This document shows positions 1-8,358 of a stretch of 64,000 nt of DNA, one piece after another; within the stretch, counting starts at the first letter, position 1; each line of letters opens with the position of its first letter. A program made the position numbers and the translations under genes. The stretch comes from Companilactobacillus kimchiensis (GTDB lineage Bacteria; Bacillota; Bacilli; Lactobacillales; Lactobacillaceae), in contig NZ_JQCF01000006.1 in the NCBI RefSeq assembly GCF_001438805.1, forward strand, positions 62,001-126,000. The letters are read 5' to 3'. The notes beneath the pieces were generated by a model, which ran no database searches, was not told the DNA's origin, and worked only from the letters and a program-made list of their open reading frames with translations.

Positions 1-1194
1 TGTTCTACCATGGTAATACAACAATCCATCTTCACCTTCACTGATCATGTCACCAGTGTGATAAAAAGTTTTACCATCAATTTGTTCAAATGCTTTCTCG
101 GTTTGAGTAGGATTATTCAAATATCCCTTCGAAACATCTGGTCCGCTAACCAAAAGTTCTCCTGTCATCCGACCAGTTTTTTCATCAACTGCCCCATTGA
201 TTCTATGTTCCATATTGGACTTCAAGTAACCAATAGGTAGACGATCAAACTTAGCTAAAGCTGCATCATCAATCAAAATTGATGTAATAGCTACAGTATT
301 CTCAGTTGGACCATAAGTATTGTAAAGTTTAGCATTAGGGAATTTTTTCAATAATTTTTGGGCTGTTGCGTGAGTTAATTCTTCACCACAGAAGATAAAC
401 TTATTCAATTGTGGCATATGTTCCTCATCAAAGCCTCTAAACAAAAGACACATTTCAAAGAACGATGGCGTTGAAACCCAAGTGTTAAAGTCTGCATCAA
501 CAATAGCACCTTGTAATTTACCAAAATTCTTAGTGGTATCTTTATCAACAACATTTAACGTTGCGCCACTAATCAAACCAGGATAGATATCAAAGACCGA
601 TAGATCAAATGAGAATGGTGCTTGAAGCAACATGTTCATCTCACTTGAGTAGTCGAATTCTTTTTCGGCCCAATCGGAAAAGTCTAGGATATTATTGGTA
701 CTTATTTGTACACCTTTAGGTGTTCCAGTCGTACCTGAGGTAAAGATGATATAGAAGTCATCATCAGGACCAACACTGCGATTGCTATCATAGATATTGT
801 GATCTGATGCTAAAACTTTCTTTAGCTCATCTTTAGTAACTTGTGGAGTATCAACACCAAAACTAGTTATTTCACTCCAATTTAGAATCAAAGCTGGTTT
901 AGCAACACTATTGATTTGAATAACACGTGATGGATCTGAACCATCATCAACTGGAATGTAAGGATGCCCCGCTTTGATAGATCCTAAAAACATAACCAAC
1001 ATTTCAAATTGTTGTCCACCAAAGATGATCAGTGGACTCTTAGCGGGTAAAAATTTCTCTTGTAAGAAACTAGCAACTCGATCAGATGCTTGCAACAACT
1101 CTTGATATGTATGTGTTTCTTCACCATTTTTGTAGCAGAGTTTGTCGGGTGCCTGTAATGCAGCTGTGGTAATTTTTTCAATGATTTTATTCAT
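1..1194 (-). CDS. dltA: D-alanine--D-alanyl carrier protein ligase DltA (C-terminal part outside window)
   Basis: The protein activates D-alanine with ATP and loads it onto the carrier protein DltC, the first step of D-alanylation of teichoic acids in the cytoplasm. The frame is open from the ATG at 1194 to the window edge, 398 codons of a family that is usually about 500. Visible adenylation motifs are the phosphate-binding loop FTSGTTGTPKG (about residues 151-161), YNTYGPTENT (about 295) and YHTGD near the cut end. A GAAGAAGGG ribosome binding site precedes the start. It lies 18 bp downstream of dltX, as in other lactobacillar dlt operons; dltB, dltC and dltD should follow beyond the edge. 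Family assignment is secure; only the truncation is artificial. Confidence 0.95.
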   Translation of the reverse strand, partial: MNKIIEKITTAALQAPDKLCYKNGEETHTYQELLQASDRVASFLQEKFLPAKSPLIIFGGQQFEMLVMFLGSIKAGHPYIPVDDGSDPSRVIQINSVAKPALILNWSEITSFGVDTPQVTKDELKKVLASDHNIYDSNRSVGPDDDFYIIFTSGTTGTPKGVQISTNNILDFSDWAEKEFDYSSEMNMLLQAPFSFDLSVFDIYPGLISGATLNVVDKDTTKNFGKLQGAIVDADFNTWVSTPSFFEMCLLFRGFDEEHMPQLNKFIFCGEELTHATAQKLLKKFPNAKLYNTYGPTENTVAITSILIDDAALAKFDRLPIGYLKSNMEHRINGAVDEKTGRMTGELLVSGPDVSKGYLNNPTQTEKAFEQIDGKTFYHTGDMISEGEDGLLYYHGRT

Positions 1195-1212
1195 ATTATT
1201 CCCTTCTTCCTG

Positions 1213-1362
1213 CTAAAATTCGTTATAAATAAACTTGGCGCTTCCTACACCGTTGTACCCATATATATATAAAAGAACCAAGAATATAGCGAAATATATA
1301 ACTGTTTTAATAATAAAAACTGTTACTGGCTTCTTAAAGAAAACAACGAGACTATTTTTCAT
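1213..1362 (-). CDS. dltX: DltX, small membrane protein of the dlt operon (49 aa)
   Basis: This 49-residue protein starts MKNSLVVFFKKPVTVF and has one membrane segment (about residues 15-35) followed by a short tail ending FIYNEF. This size, the N-terminal KKP motif, the single helix and the place directly before dltA match DltX, which works with DltB/DltD in moving D-alanine across the membrane to teichoic acid. The conserved C-terminal aromatic tail is typical of the family. A GTGAGGT ribosome binding site precedes the ATG at 1362. It is the first gene of the operon; the promoter is proposed at 1403-1431. Confidence 0.88.
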   Translation of the reverse strand: MKNSLVVFFKKPVTVFIIKTVIYFAIFLVLLYIYGYNGVGSAKFIYNEF

Positions 1363-1402
1363 AATTTATACCTCACTGAAAAAGTTTGCTTATGCGAAAA
1401 CT

Positions 1403-1431
1403 ATCTAACCATTCTAGATAAATAGTGTCAA
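1403..1431 (-). promoter_or_regulatory. Probable dlt operon promoter
   Basis: On the minus strand a perfect TTGACA (1426-1431) is followed after 17 bp by TTAGAT (1403-1408). The -10 is weak. It lies about 40 bp upstream of the dltX start. Confidence 0.5.
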
Positions 1432-1907
1432 ACCAAAATATTGCTCAAAATAATTGAATATTGTTATTTCTATATCATCTGTATAAACATTATAATAAAA
1501 AATTCATTAGTACCCATCGGCTAATTCCGTAAAAATAATTTGTATTTATTGAAGAAAGTCAGTAAACATCTAACTTTAGACGCTATCTGTTTAAACAACT
1601 AAATTATAAATAATTATCATCTTTTTTTCAAAATATACGCTTTGTAATTGAGTACATTAATTATTGACTTATTGCCAAGTCCCGACAATTAATCCGGTTA
1701 ATCTAATTTGATCACCGGGTATTATTATTGAGCCAGGATAATTAAAAGTAAATAATTGATTATCACAATTACTAAAGTGTTAGTCTCATGTGACAGTTCT
1801 GTAAGATAGTGCGCTTACATAGATAAATACCAAATTTTTGATTTTTTACACACAATAAATAGGATAACAAATCTGATAGGATAATATCGGATTAATTTTA
1901 AGAGCAT
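1432..1907. other. Gene-free AT-rich spacer upstream of the dlt operon
   Basis: No convincing coding frame on either strand. The segment lies between the S14 terminator and the dlt promoter and presumably holds upstream control sequence for dlt. I see no clear palindrome or riboswitch in it. Confidence 0.5.
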
Positions 1908-1942
1908 AAAAAAATAGATTCCCAAAAAGGAATCTATTTTTA
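1908..1942 (-). terminator. Intrinsic terminator after rpsN
   Basis: The inverted repeat AAAATAGATTCC / GGAATCTATTTT with flanking A and T runs lies just after the S14 stop codon; read on the minus strand it is a hairpin followed by a U-rich tract. Confidence 0.8.
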
Positions 1943-1952
1943 TATTCGCTAA

Positions 1953-2222
1953 TTACCAACTAGCTTTTTTTACACCAGGAATCTTACCTTCATGTGCTAG
2001 TTTGCGAAAGTTCAAACGAGACATGCCGAACTTTCGCAAGAATGCATGTGGACGACCATCAAGTTCATCCCGAGAATGTAATCTTACTGGAGATGCATCT
2101 CTAGGTAATTTACTCAAGGCTTCATAATTATGCTCAGCCTTTAAGTGATTACGGAGTTTTGCATAACGATCCACTGTTCTTTGTAATCTTTTTTCACGTT
2201 CTATTTTAGCTTTACGAGCCAT
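1953..2222 (-). CDS. rpsN: 30S ribosomal protein S14 (zinc-independent type)
   Basis: The 89-residue protein [12 protein letters not shown]...[16 protein letters not shown] is ribosomal protein S14, a component of the 30S head that contacts 16S rRNA. The C-terminal block with [14 protein letters not shown] is the family signature. No CXXC pairs are present, so this is the zinc-free (C-) paralogue and is longer than the roughly 61-residue zinc-binding form. It stands alone, away from the spc operon, as the C- paralogue does in Bacillus and lactobacilli, where it is often Zur-controlled. I could not find a convincing Zur box upstream, so zinc control is inference only. Confidence 0.95.
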   Translation of the reverse strand: MARKAKIEREKRLQRTVDRYAKLRNHLKAEHNYEALSKLPRDASPVRLHSRDELDGRPHAFLRKFGMSRLNFRKLAHEGKIPGVKKASW

Positions 2223-2312
2223 ATCAACCTAACCTCTTTTTATTAAACATTGTTAGGAAGTCATTGCTAGTGATTTCTTTTACTTCACCATCAAACTTAT
2301 CAGTAGACGGGT

Positions 2313-2341
2313 ATCATAGCAAACAATTTGATTGACAGCAA
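2313..2341 (-). promoter_or_regulatory. rpsN: Probable rpsN promoter
   Basis: Minus strand TTGCTG (2336-2341), a 17 bp spacer, and TATGAT (2313-2318). It leaves a leader of about 80 nt before the S14 start. Confidence 0.5.
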
Positions 2342-2644
2342 TTAATACGTCTTGTAAATATGCGTTATCGAAATCACAGCATATTTCTTAACATTTTTCA
2401 GAAAATCATTTATCATCTTTAAACATACTAAATCGATTTTATACTGCTGCTATTTTTAATATTTAGTCATTAATTTAAAATACCAAAAAAATAAACACTA
2501 TTTATGAAAAAAGCAAGCTTATTTCAGTTTAGATAAAAAACATTTATGAATTACGATACAAACTGTCTGATTAATTTTGCTAAACTTTAAGCATGGAGCA
2601 GGTCTGAAATGAATCTGCCAATAAATAAGTTAGGGGGACAGCTA
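2342..2644. other. Intergenic region between divergent rpsN and WxL genes
   Basis: AT-rich and without a supported gene. It must hold the promoter of the WxL gene, but no -35/-10 pair stands out. An AGGGGG ribosome binding site at about 2632-2637 sits just before the WxL start. Confidence 0.4.
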
Positions 2645-3481
2645 ATGAAAATGTTAAAAAATATCGTTCGTTTAGTAGCTCTACTAAGCCTTAGTCTGTC
2701 TGTTACCCCCTTAACTACAGCTAAAGCTGCTACTAATAAAGCAATTCAAGTTACCAATGATGCTAATAAGTTAGATGTTGCATATAGTTCCAATACATTG
2801 AGTGCTACGCCTACAGCCGCTACTACCGATGCAACCACAGTCACTGCTGGTGAAGATGCTCATTCTACTGTAAGTGTAAATGTTCTTTCAGGTATTTTGA
2901 CACTTGAAGCTGTTCCTAACTTCAACTTTGGTTCCATGATGCAAGGTACAACTGGTAAATTACAAGGTAACACTGTTGATACGACTGGTTATAACAGCAC
3001 TGACAAAACTAAACCTATCACTGCTGGTGAAGATGGTAATGACAGTGGTCTTTTAGAGGTCATTGATTCACGTAATGATTTAAAAGATATGCCTGGGTTT
3101 ACATTGACTGCATCAATGGGTAAGTTAAAGTCAATCGACTCTGATACTTCAACTGCTGATTTAAGAGCTATTTTACATTTGAGTTCTTTACCTTTATTGG
3201 ATGGTGACAATAACAATATTTCCACTACTTCTGATAATCTAAATACTCTAGCTTCAACTACAGATTCTGGTGATGATACTCATGATGCAACTACTGCCTC
3301 AATCATTGATTTAGCAAAGGGTTCTTATAATGCTGGAGTTATCAAGGCAAACTTCACTGGTGCCGATGATGCTAGTTTAAATATTCCTGGATCTGGAGAT
3401 AACAGTAAAGAATCAGCTAAAAAGATGAACTCTGTTATTACATGGACTTTAACGGCTAAACCTACAGTAACTTCAAATTAA
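2645..3481 (+). CDS. WxL-domain secreted surface protein
   Basis: The start at 2645 is chosen because TTAGGGGGACAG lies directly before it; an upstream in-frame ATG at 2609 has no comparable site. The 278-residue product has a signal peptide (MKMLKNIVRLVALLSLSLSV, cleavage near AKAA) and then a WxL domain. The domain carries LEVIDSRNDL in its middle and WTLTAKP at the C-terminus. WxL domains bind peptidoglycan non-covalently, so the protein should sit on the cell wall. The first of the two WxL motifs reads FTLTA instead of WTLTA. Most WxL genes occur in clusters with DUF916 proteins; none is nearby, so this one is an orphan. Confidence 0.85.
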   Translation: MKMLKNIVRLVALLSLSLSVTPLTTAKAATNKAIQVTNDANKLDVAYSSNTLSATPTAATTDATTVTAGEDAHSTVSVNVLSGILTLEAVPNFNFGSMMQGTTGKLQGNTVDTTGYNSTDKTKPITAGEDGNDSGLLEVIDSRNDLKDMPGFTLTASMGKLKSIDSDTSTADLRAILHLSSLPLLDGDNNNISTTSDNLNTLASTTDSGDDTHDATTASIIDLAKGSYNAGVIKANFTGADDASLNIPGSGDNSKESAKKMNSVITWTLTAKPTVTSN

Positions 3482-3488
3482 AATTTCA

Positions 3489-3532
3489 ATATCCATAAAA
3501 TCTTCCAATCAGATTTTATGGATATTTTTTTG
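3489..3532 (+). terminator. Intrinsic terminator after the WxL gene
   Basis: A 15 bp perfect stem (ATATCCATAAAATCT / AGATTTTATGGATAT) with a 7 nt loop is followed by a run of Ts. Confidence 0.92.
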
Positions 3533-3618
3533 GAATGATTTTCTTGCGGTACATTAAATGTTTAAACATGTTATTATGACTATAATTAAATTATTATCCG
3601 TAAAAAGAGGATCAAAAA

Positions 3619-4695
3619 ATGATTACAACTACCACTTGGCGACATAACTTTACTAACTATGATAATCTAGAAAATATTAATGCGACTGGGCACCAACATC
3701 TAGAAATACTACAGCCGCTCGCAACTAAAAAAATTAGATTACAGCTAAATAATTTATATGATGAAATCCCCTTAAAGATTTCACAATTAACAATCTTCAA
3801 TAATCAGTCTGACAAAAGAACTGTCACTTTAAATGGTAAAAGTAGTTTCTGTGTCGAACCACGTTTAATCAAATGGTCCGATTGGATCGATATTGACTTA
3901 GTTGCTAATACTTTTCTATCGATTGATTTATTTTCACCTAATAAAACTATTCATACCTCCGGACTGACGATTTCCAATGACTTGATTCATACTGCTAATC
4001 AAGATCCAACCATTCCAAAGTATTTCTTTGGAATTTCCGGCATTCAAATTGAAACCAACCAGCCTTATGAAAAATTAGCTTTTTTCGGTGATTCTCTAAC
4101 TAATCAGGGTAATTTCAGTGCTCCTCTGGCTAAGAATTTAGAAAATAATTTCCAGATTATGACCGCTAATTTTGGTATTTCTGGTAATCGTCTTTTACAC
4201 CCTGGCAACAGCACTTCCAAATGGTCAACTAGTTTTGGTGAGGCTGGTTTCACCAGATTTGATCACATGATGACTAACTATCAACCTAATATCGTTATAT
4301 TTATGGAAGGAATCAACGATTTATTGCATCCAGGTACTGGAACCCCCCTCGCCGAATTGCCAACTGCAGAAGCCGTTCTAAAGGCTATTATTATTTTAAA
4401 GTCTAAATGTAAGAAATTTGATACAACTTTTATTCCCATGACCATTACTCCAGCTGATGGCAATCTTAATGGTGGCCTTTTGGGCTGGTCTGCTCAAAAG
4501 GAAAACTTACGTCAAGAAATCAACCGTGGTCTGCTAACAATGCCTCATATTATCGATTTATCCACCTTAGTCAGTGACAAGAGCCGACTAAAACCAGAAT
4601 TTGATTGTGGTGATCATGTTCATTTTTCAAATAATGGCGGCAAAATTGTTGCCAAATATATCGCCGAACAATTAATTAGAAAGAAAATTATCTAA
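3619..4695 (+). CDS. SGNH/GDSL-type esterase or hydrolase
   Basis: The 358-residue product has an N-terminal beta-rich region (about 1-150) followed by an SGNH hydrolase domain. Block I is FFGDSLTN (catalytic Ser159), block II is NFGISGNRLL, block III is EGINDLLHP, and block V is DCGDHVHFS near residue 330, giving the catalytic Asp and His. The architecture resembles carbohydrate esterases that remove acetyl or acyl groups from sugars, but the true substrate cannot be read from sequence. No signal peptide is seen, so it should act in the cytoplasm. It is preceded by AGAGGA and stands as a single gene upstream of a GntR regulator. Confidence 0.8.
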   Translation: MITTTTWRHNFTNYDNLENINATGHQHLEILQPLATKKIRLQLNNLYDEIPLKISQLTIFNNQSDKRTVTLNGKSSFCVEPRLIKWSDWIDIDLVANTFLSIDLFSPNKTIHTSGLTISNDLIHTANQDPTIPKYFFGISGIQIETNQPYEKLAFFGDSLTNQGNFSAPLAKNLENNFQIMTANFGISGNRLLHPGNSTSKWSTSFGEAGFTRFDHMMTNYQPNIVIFMEGINDLLHPGTGTPLAELPTAEAVLKAIIILKSKCKKFDTTFIPMTITPADGNLNGGLLGWSAQKENLRQEINRGLLTMPHIIDLSTLVSDKSRLKPEFDCGDHVHFSNNGGKIVAKYIAEQLIRKKII

Positions 4696-4765
4696 ATATT
4701 CCAACAATTCATATTCATATAGAGTGATGGAATATATTTCTATAAATTATATTATCAATAATTGG

Positions 4766-4795
4766 TTGTAATATTTAAATTATTTTCGATATAAT
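4766..4795 (+). promoter_or_regulatory. Promoter of the first GntR gene
   Basis: TTGTAA (4766-4771), an 18 bp spacer and a perfect TATAAT (4790-4795), followed by an AT-rich, partly symmetric stretch before the gene that could be an operator. Confidence 0.6.
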
Positions 4796-4843
4796 ATATT
4801 ATTGAGTAGTATATATTGAATCAATTATATTGGAGCGTTACTT

Positions 4844-5566
4844 ATGGCTGAAATTATTAACAAAGATATTTATCAGGAGCTTAAAACGCGTGTCACTAGC
4901 GGAAAATACAATATTAAAATGCGTCTTCCTACTGAGGATGCTCTAATCGACGAATTCCATGTTAGTCGCTATGCCGTCAGAAAAGCCATCAAGCAATTAT
5001 CTGATGAAGGTCTAGTTTATAGCGTTAAAGGTAAAGGTGTCGTTGTCTTAGAACAAACTCCACAATCTCAAGAAATCAATCTAAGTCTTGAAAAAATTGA
5101 TGGACTACAAGCTTTAAATAATGCTCAGGATGTTCAAAGAATAACAATTATCGCCGACTTTCAACAGATTATTGTTAATGAGGAACTTAGTCACAAAACT
5201 TCTTTCGCTATCGGTATCCCTGTTTATGCCATCAAACGTGTCCGTCGAATTAATAATAAGAATGCGGTTTTGGATATCAATTATTTTAATGCCCAAATCG
5301 TTCCTGGTATTACTCCTGAAATTTCCAAACAATCTATTTATGATTATATAAGAAATGATTTAAAGATGAAAATTGCTGTTGTCAAACGTCAATTACGAAT
5401 TGAGCATGCCGATCAAGTTGATTATGAAAATCTCAATTTAGGTATGAACAACTGTGTGGGTAATATGATTAGTTTTGCATTTAATGATGATGGAAAACAA
5501 TTCGAATATACTGAATCCCATTTTATTCCCGATAATTTCATCTTCAATCAAATTTTAAAATTCTAA
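4844..5566 (+). CDS. GntR-family regulator with UTRA domain (HutC/TreR type)
   Basis: The N-terminal winged helix (about 8-70) has the GntR pattern LPTEDALIDEF and VSRYAVRKAIKQLSDEGLVY followed by a GKG turn. The rest (about 95-235) is a UTRA effector domain, which normally binds a sugar phosphate or similar small molecule. It closely resembles the convergent regulator at 5610-6341 in domain layout and in stretches such as IYxYIRxxxxxKIA. It may therefore be a second TreR-like repressor. Its targets are not obvious; the SGNH hydrolase gene upstream, itself, and treC are candidates. Confidence 0.85.
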   Translation: MAEIINKDIYQELKTRVTSGKYNIKMRLPTEDALIDEFHVSRYAVRKAIKQLSDEGLVYSVKGKGVVVLEQTPQSQEINLSLEKIDGLQALNNAQDVQRITIIADFQQIIVNEELSHKTSFAIGIPVYAIKRVRRINNKNAVLDINYFNAQIVPGITPEISKQSIYDYIRNDLKMKIAVVKRQLRIEHADQVDYENLNLGMNNCVGNMISFAFNDDGKQFEYTESHFIPDNFIFNQILKF

Positions 5567-5598
5567 AAAACCGCTAATCCTTAAGGATTAGCGGTTTT
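5565..5598. terminator. Bidirectional terminator between the two GntR genes
   Basis: AAAACCGCTAATCC / GGATTAGCGGTTTT forms a perfect stem with A and T runs on both sides, serving the convergent genes on each strand. Confidence 0.92.
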
Positions 5599-5609
5599 CA
5601 TTTACTCTT

Positions 5610-6341
5610 TTAATACGATTCAAAACCAACCAAGGAGAAGTGGTCAGGTACATACTTAGTTTCAGTACATTCAAAAAGATTTCCTAAGTCAGTGTAAACG
5701 TACTTCTTCAAAGCACCAACACAATTTGCTTCCTTCAAATCCAACAATTTAGACTCTTCATCGGTAACTGTTTCCACGGTTGCAACGGATCGAGCCGCAG
5801 CTATCTTAAAAAGCTGTTCATCCCGAATATATTGATAAATTGAGTTTTCTGCATTAGTAATAGTCAAATTAGGAACACTATCTTTTCTAAAATAACTCGT
5901 ATCCAAAGCCATCGCTTTACCATTGACTAATCTAAGTCGCTCAACATAATAGGCAATATCACCAATACTGAAGGAAGTATGTTTTGACAATGCAGCATCA
6001 ATTTCAACTTCCTCAAATTTCAAAACCTTAGTTGTTAATTTTTTTATGAATTTATTCTGAGGAAAACTCATCAAATCTTGAAAACCAAAATGGTTCGCAG
6101 CTGAGAAAATTACTCGGTTGTCGACAATAGGTTCCAAAACTACAACGCCACGGCCCTTAACGGTATAAACTAGCCCATCTGATTGTAGTTTCTTTAAGGC
6201 ACGGCGAATTGTGTTTCTAGTCACACTGAAACGTTCAGAAAGATCTTCTTCACCAGGCAAAATCGTTTTGGGTGGATAAACGTTACTATCAATTTCACCC
6301 TTTAATATGTGATATATATCTGAATATAAATTTTTTGGCAT
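5610..6341 (-). CDS. treR: TreR-like GntR repressor (trehalose operon)
   Basis: A 243-residue GntR/UTRA protein. The DNA-binding domain contains LPGEEDLSERF and VTRNTIRRALKKLQSDGLVY, followed by the GRG turn; the UTRA domain ends ECTETKYVPDHF. It follows the phosphotrehalase gene by 71 bp on the same strand, the usual treA-treR order, so it is most likely the trehalose-6-phosphate responsive repressor. A GAGGAG ribosome binding site precedes the ATG. It has a paralogue directly convergent to it at 4844-5566. The specific ligand is inferred from neighbourhood rather than seen. Confidence 0.8.
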   Translation of the reverse strand: MPKNLYSDIYHILKGEIDSNVYPPKTILPGEEDLSERFSVTRNTIRRALKKLQSDGLVYTVKGRGVVVLEPIVDNRVIFSAANHFGFQDLMSFPQNKFIKKLTTKVLKFEEVEIDAALSKHTSFSIGDIAYYVERLRLVNGKAMALDTSYFRKDSVPNLTITNAENSIYQYIRDEQLFKIAAARSVATVETVTDEESKLLDLKEANCVGALKKYVYTDLGNLFECTETKYVPDHFSLVGFESY

Positions 6342-6412
6342 TTTTTCTCCTCAGTTAATACTGCTTTCAGTCTACTAATTATTCGACAACGATAAAGAAC
6401 GCCCCATAGGCG

Positions 6413-8062
6413 CTATTTATTTTCTAACATTACAGATTCATATGGTCGTAAAGTTACGGTACCATCGTTCATTTCGATTCCCTCATAATTACCTAGTAAC
6501 AAATCAAAACCCTCTGCAACATCCCTCTTCTGGGATTTACCAGTAAAATTAGCCATTACTAAAATTTTACCCTTATCGTCAAATCTTTCATAGCTGTAAA
6601 CGCTATTATCCTGAGAATCTAGTAATTTATATGCTCCATCAGTCAATAAAGTCTTATTTTTACGCAAAAAAATCAATGCTCGATAGAAATTAAAGACATT
6701 ATTCTTCATTTTCAAAACTTTTTCTACTGAGTAATCATCATGATGAAGTGGTTTTAACCACGGTTGTCCAGTTGTGAAACCATAGTATTTACTAGAATTC
6801 CATTGCATTGGCAAGCGGGAATTTTCACGAGATTTTTGTTGCAGAATTTTAATTGCAGTCTCTTTATCAAGACCATTATCGACTAATTCATTATAAGCAT
6901 TGATCGATTCATGATCTTTATACTGGCTGATATCAGTAAAGTAAGCATTCTTCATTGCAATTTCGTCACCTTGATAAATATAAGGTGTTCCTTGCAAACC
7001 AAATTCAACCATCGCTAATAATTTGGCCGATTGATCACGATACTTACTATCGTCCGTGAATCGAGAAATGGCTCGTGGCTGATCATGATTATTCCAGAAC
7101 AATGCATTCCAACCGCCATGACGATTCATTTTAACTTGCCAATCACTTAAGATTCTTGTCAAATCAGTTAATTTATAGTTACCTAAGGTCCACTTGTTGC
7201 CACCAGTATAATCAACTTTCACATGGTGGAACGTAAAAGCCATTGATAATTCTTGACGTTCAGGATTGGTATACTTAACAGCCTCAGAAACTGGAGTTGA
7301 CGATAATTCACCTACGGTTACGAAATTATTAGGTCCAAAGACTTCTTCATACATTTCATGGATATATTCGTGAACATGAGGACCATTAGTATAGAAATTT
7401 CTTCCATCATCCAAAGGTGTTTTAAACGTATCATTGGGCAAATCTTTATCCTTAGAAATATTATTAATAACATCCAAACGAAAACCATCGATACCTTTGT
7501 TAGCCCAGGTTTTAAGCATCTTAAATATTTCAGCCCGTAAGGTTTCATTACGCCAATTCAAATCAGGCATCGTCACATCATAGAGATGTAGATAATATTG
7601 ATTTAATTCTGGTACATACTTCCAAGCACTACCACTAAATTTTGAAACCCAATTATTTGGTTCATGCCCCTCAACTGGATCACGCCAAATATAAAAGTCA
7701 TGATAAGGATTATCCTTTGATTTCAAAGCTTCTTGGAACCAACGGTTTTCATTTGAAGTATGATTTAACACCATATCCATAATGATCTTGATCCCACGTT
7801 TATGGGCCTCATTCAACAATCGTTCAAAATCTTCCATCGATCCAAAAACAGGGTCAATTTGATAATAATCAGCAATATCGTAACCATTATCATTACCTGG
7901 CGAACGATACATTGGTGTCAGCCAAATCAAACCGATACCTAACTCTTTTAAATAGTCTAAACGAGAAATAATCCCATTGATATCACCAATTCCATCTCCG
8001 TTTGAATCCTGAAAACTGCGTGGATAAATTTGATAAACAGTTTCTTTTTGCCATTCTTCCAT
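6413..8062 (-). CDS. treC: Alpha,alpha-phosphotrehalase (trehalose-6-phosphate hydrolase, GH13)
   Basis: The enzyme splits trehalose 6-phosphate into glucose and glucose 6-phosphate in the cytoplasm. The 549-residue product is a full-length GH13 protein: the barrel starts at VYQIYPRSF, with DMVLNHTS (about 96-103), nucleophile Asp197 in GFRLDVIN, acid/base Glu252 in VGELSS and the stabilising Asp327 in NNHDQPR. The stretch from DGRNFYTNGPHVHEYIHEM onward matches known TreA/TreC proteins better than oligo-1,6-glucosidases. A TreR-like gene follows it. No trehalose PTS permease (treB) is in the window, so the substrate importer must lie elsewhere. Confidence 0.88.
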   Translation of the reverse strand: MEEWQKETVYQIYPRSFQDSNGDGIGDINGIISRLDYLKELGIGLIWLTPMYRSPGNDNGYDIADYYQIDPVFGSMEDFERLLNEAHKRGIKIIMDMVLNHTSNENRWFQEALKSKDNPYHDFYIWRDPVEGHEPNNWVSKFSGSAWKYVPELNQYYLHLYDVTMPDLNWRNETLRAEIFKMLKTWANKGIDGFRLDVINNISKDKDLPNDTFKTPLDDGRNFYTNGPHVHEYIHEMYEEVFGPNNFVTVGELSSTPVSEAVKYTNPERQELSMAFTFHHVKVDYTGGNKWTLGNYKLTDLTRILSDWQVKMNRHGGWNALFWNNHDQPRAISRFTDDSKYRDQSAKLLAMVEFGLQGTPYIYQGDEIAMKNAYFTDISQYKDHESINAYNELVDNGLDKETAIKILQQKSRENSRLPMQWNSSKYYGFTTGQPWLKPLHHDDYSVEKVLKMKNNVFNFYRALIFLRKNKTLLTDGAYKLLDSQDNSVYSYERFDDKGKILVMANFTGKSQKRDVAEGFDLLLGNYEGIEMNDGTVTLRPYESVMLENK

Positions 8063-8111
8063 TTATATTAGTACTCCTCAGTATTTAAATTAAGCCTTAC
8101 TCAACGCCGTA

Positions 8112-8140
8112 AGTTTATAATATGTTTATACACCTGTCAA
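8112..8140 (-). promoter_or_regulatory. Promoter of the treC-treR operon
   Basis: Minus strand TTGACA (8135-8140), a 17 bp spacer and TAAACT (8112-8117). The spacer holds a repeated GTTTATA motif on the plus strand (8113-8119 and 8124-8130) that could bind the neighbouring GntR repressor; this is a guess. Confidence 0.6.
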
Positions 8141-8319
8141 TTGATTGTAGATTTAAAAAATTATAAATTTTGTCATTTATAATTATTCTAATGTCCATAT
8201 CATAGTATTCATAACCCTAAAATAGATTTAAAAATATATAAAAATTTGGGAATACAGCTAATTTTTATAACCTTTTTTAAAATTGTTTCACTAAAAATTA
8301 CAATTAATATCAAATTAAT

Positions 8320-8350
8320 CAAAAAGAGCAAATCCACACTGTGAATTTGC
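8320..8350 (-). terminator. Terminator of the MarR-ABC operon
   Basis: Read on the minus strand, GCAAATTCACAGTGTGGATTTGC folds into a hairpin followed by TCTTTTTG just after the stop of the last ABC gene. Confidence 0.8.
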
Positions 8351-8358
8351 CCCAAAGT

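Noticed and set aside
10-240. Plus-strand 76-codon frame inside dltA
   Set aside because: It is antisense to a strongly supported dltA reading frame and has no ribosome binding site.
1255-1275. TA dinucleotide run in dltX as a slippage site
   Set aside because: Only about five units and located within a conserved Tyr/Ile-coding stretch; the frame is intact.
2223-2312. Zur box upstream of the S14 gene
   Set aside because: Expected from Bacillus S14 paralogues, but no palindrome fitting the Zur consensus could be found.
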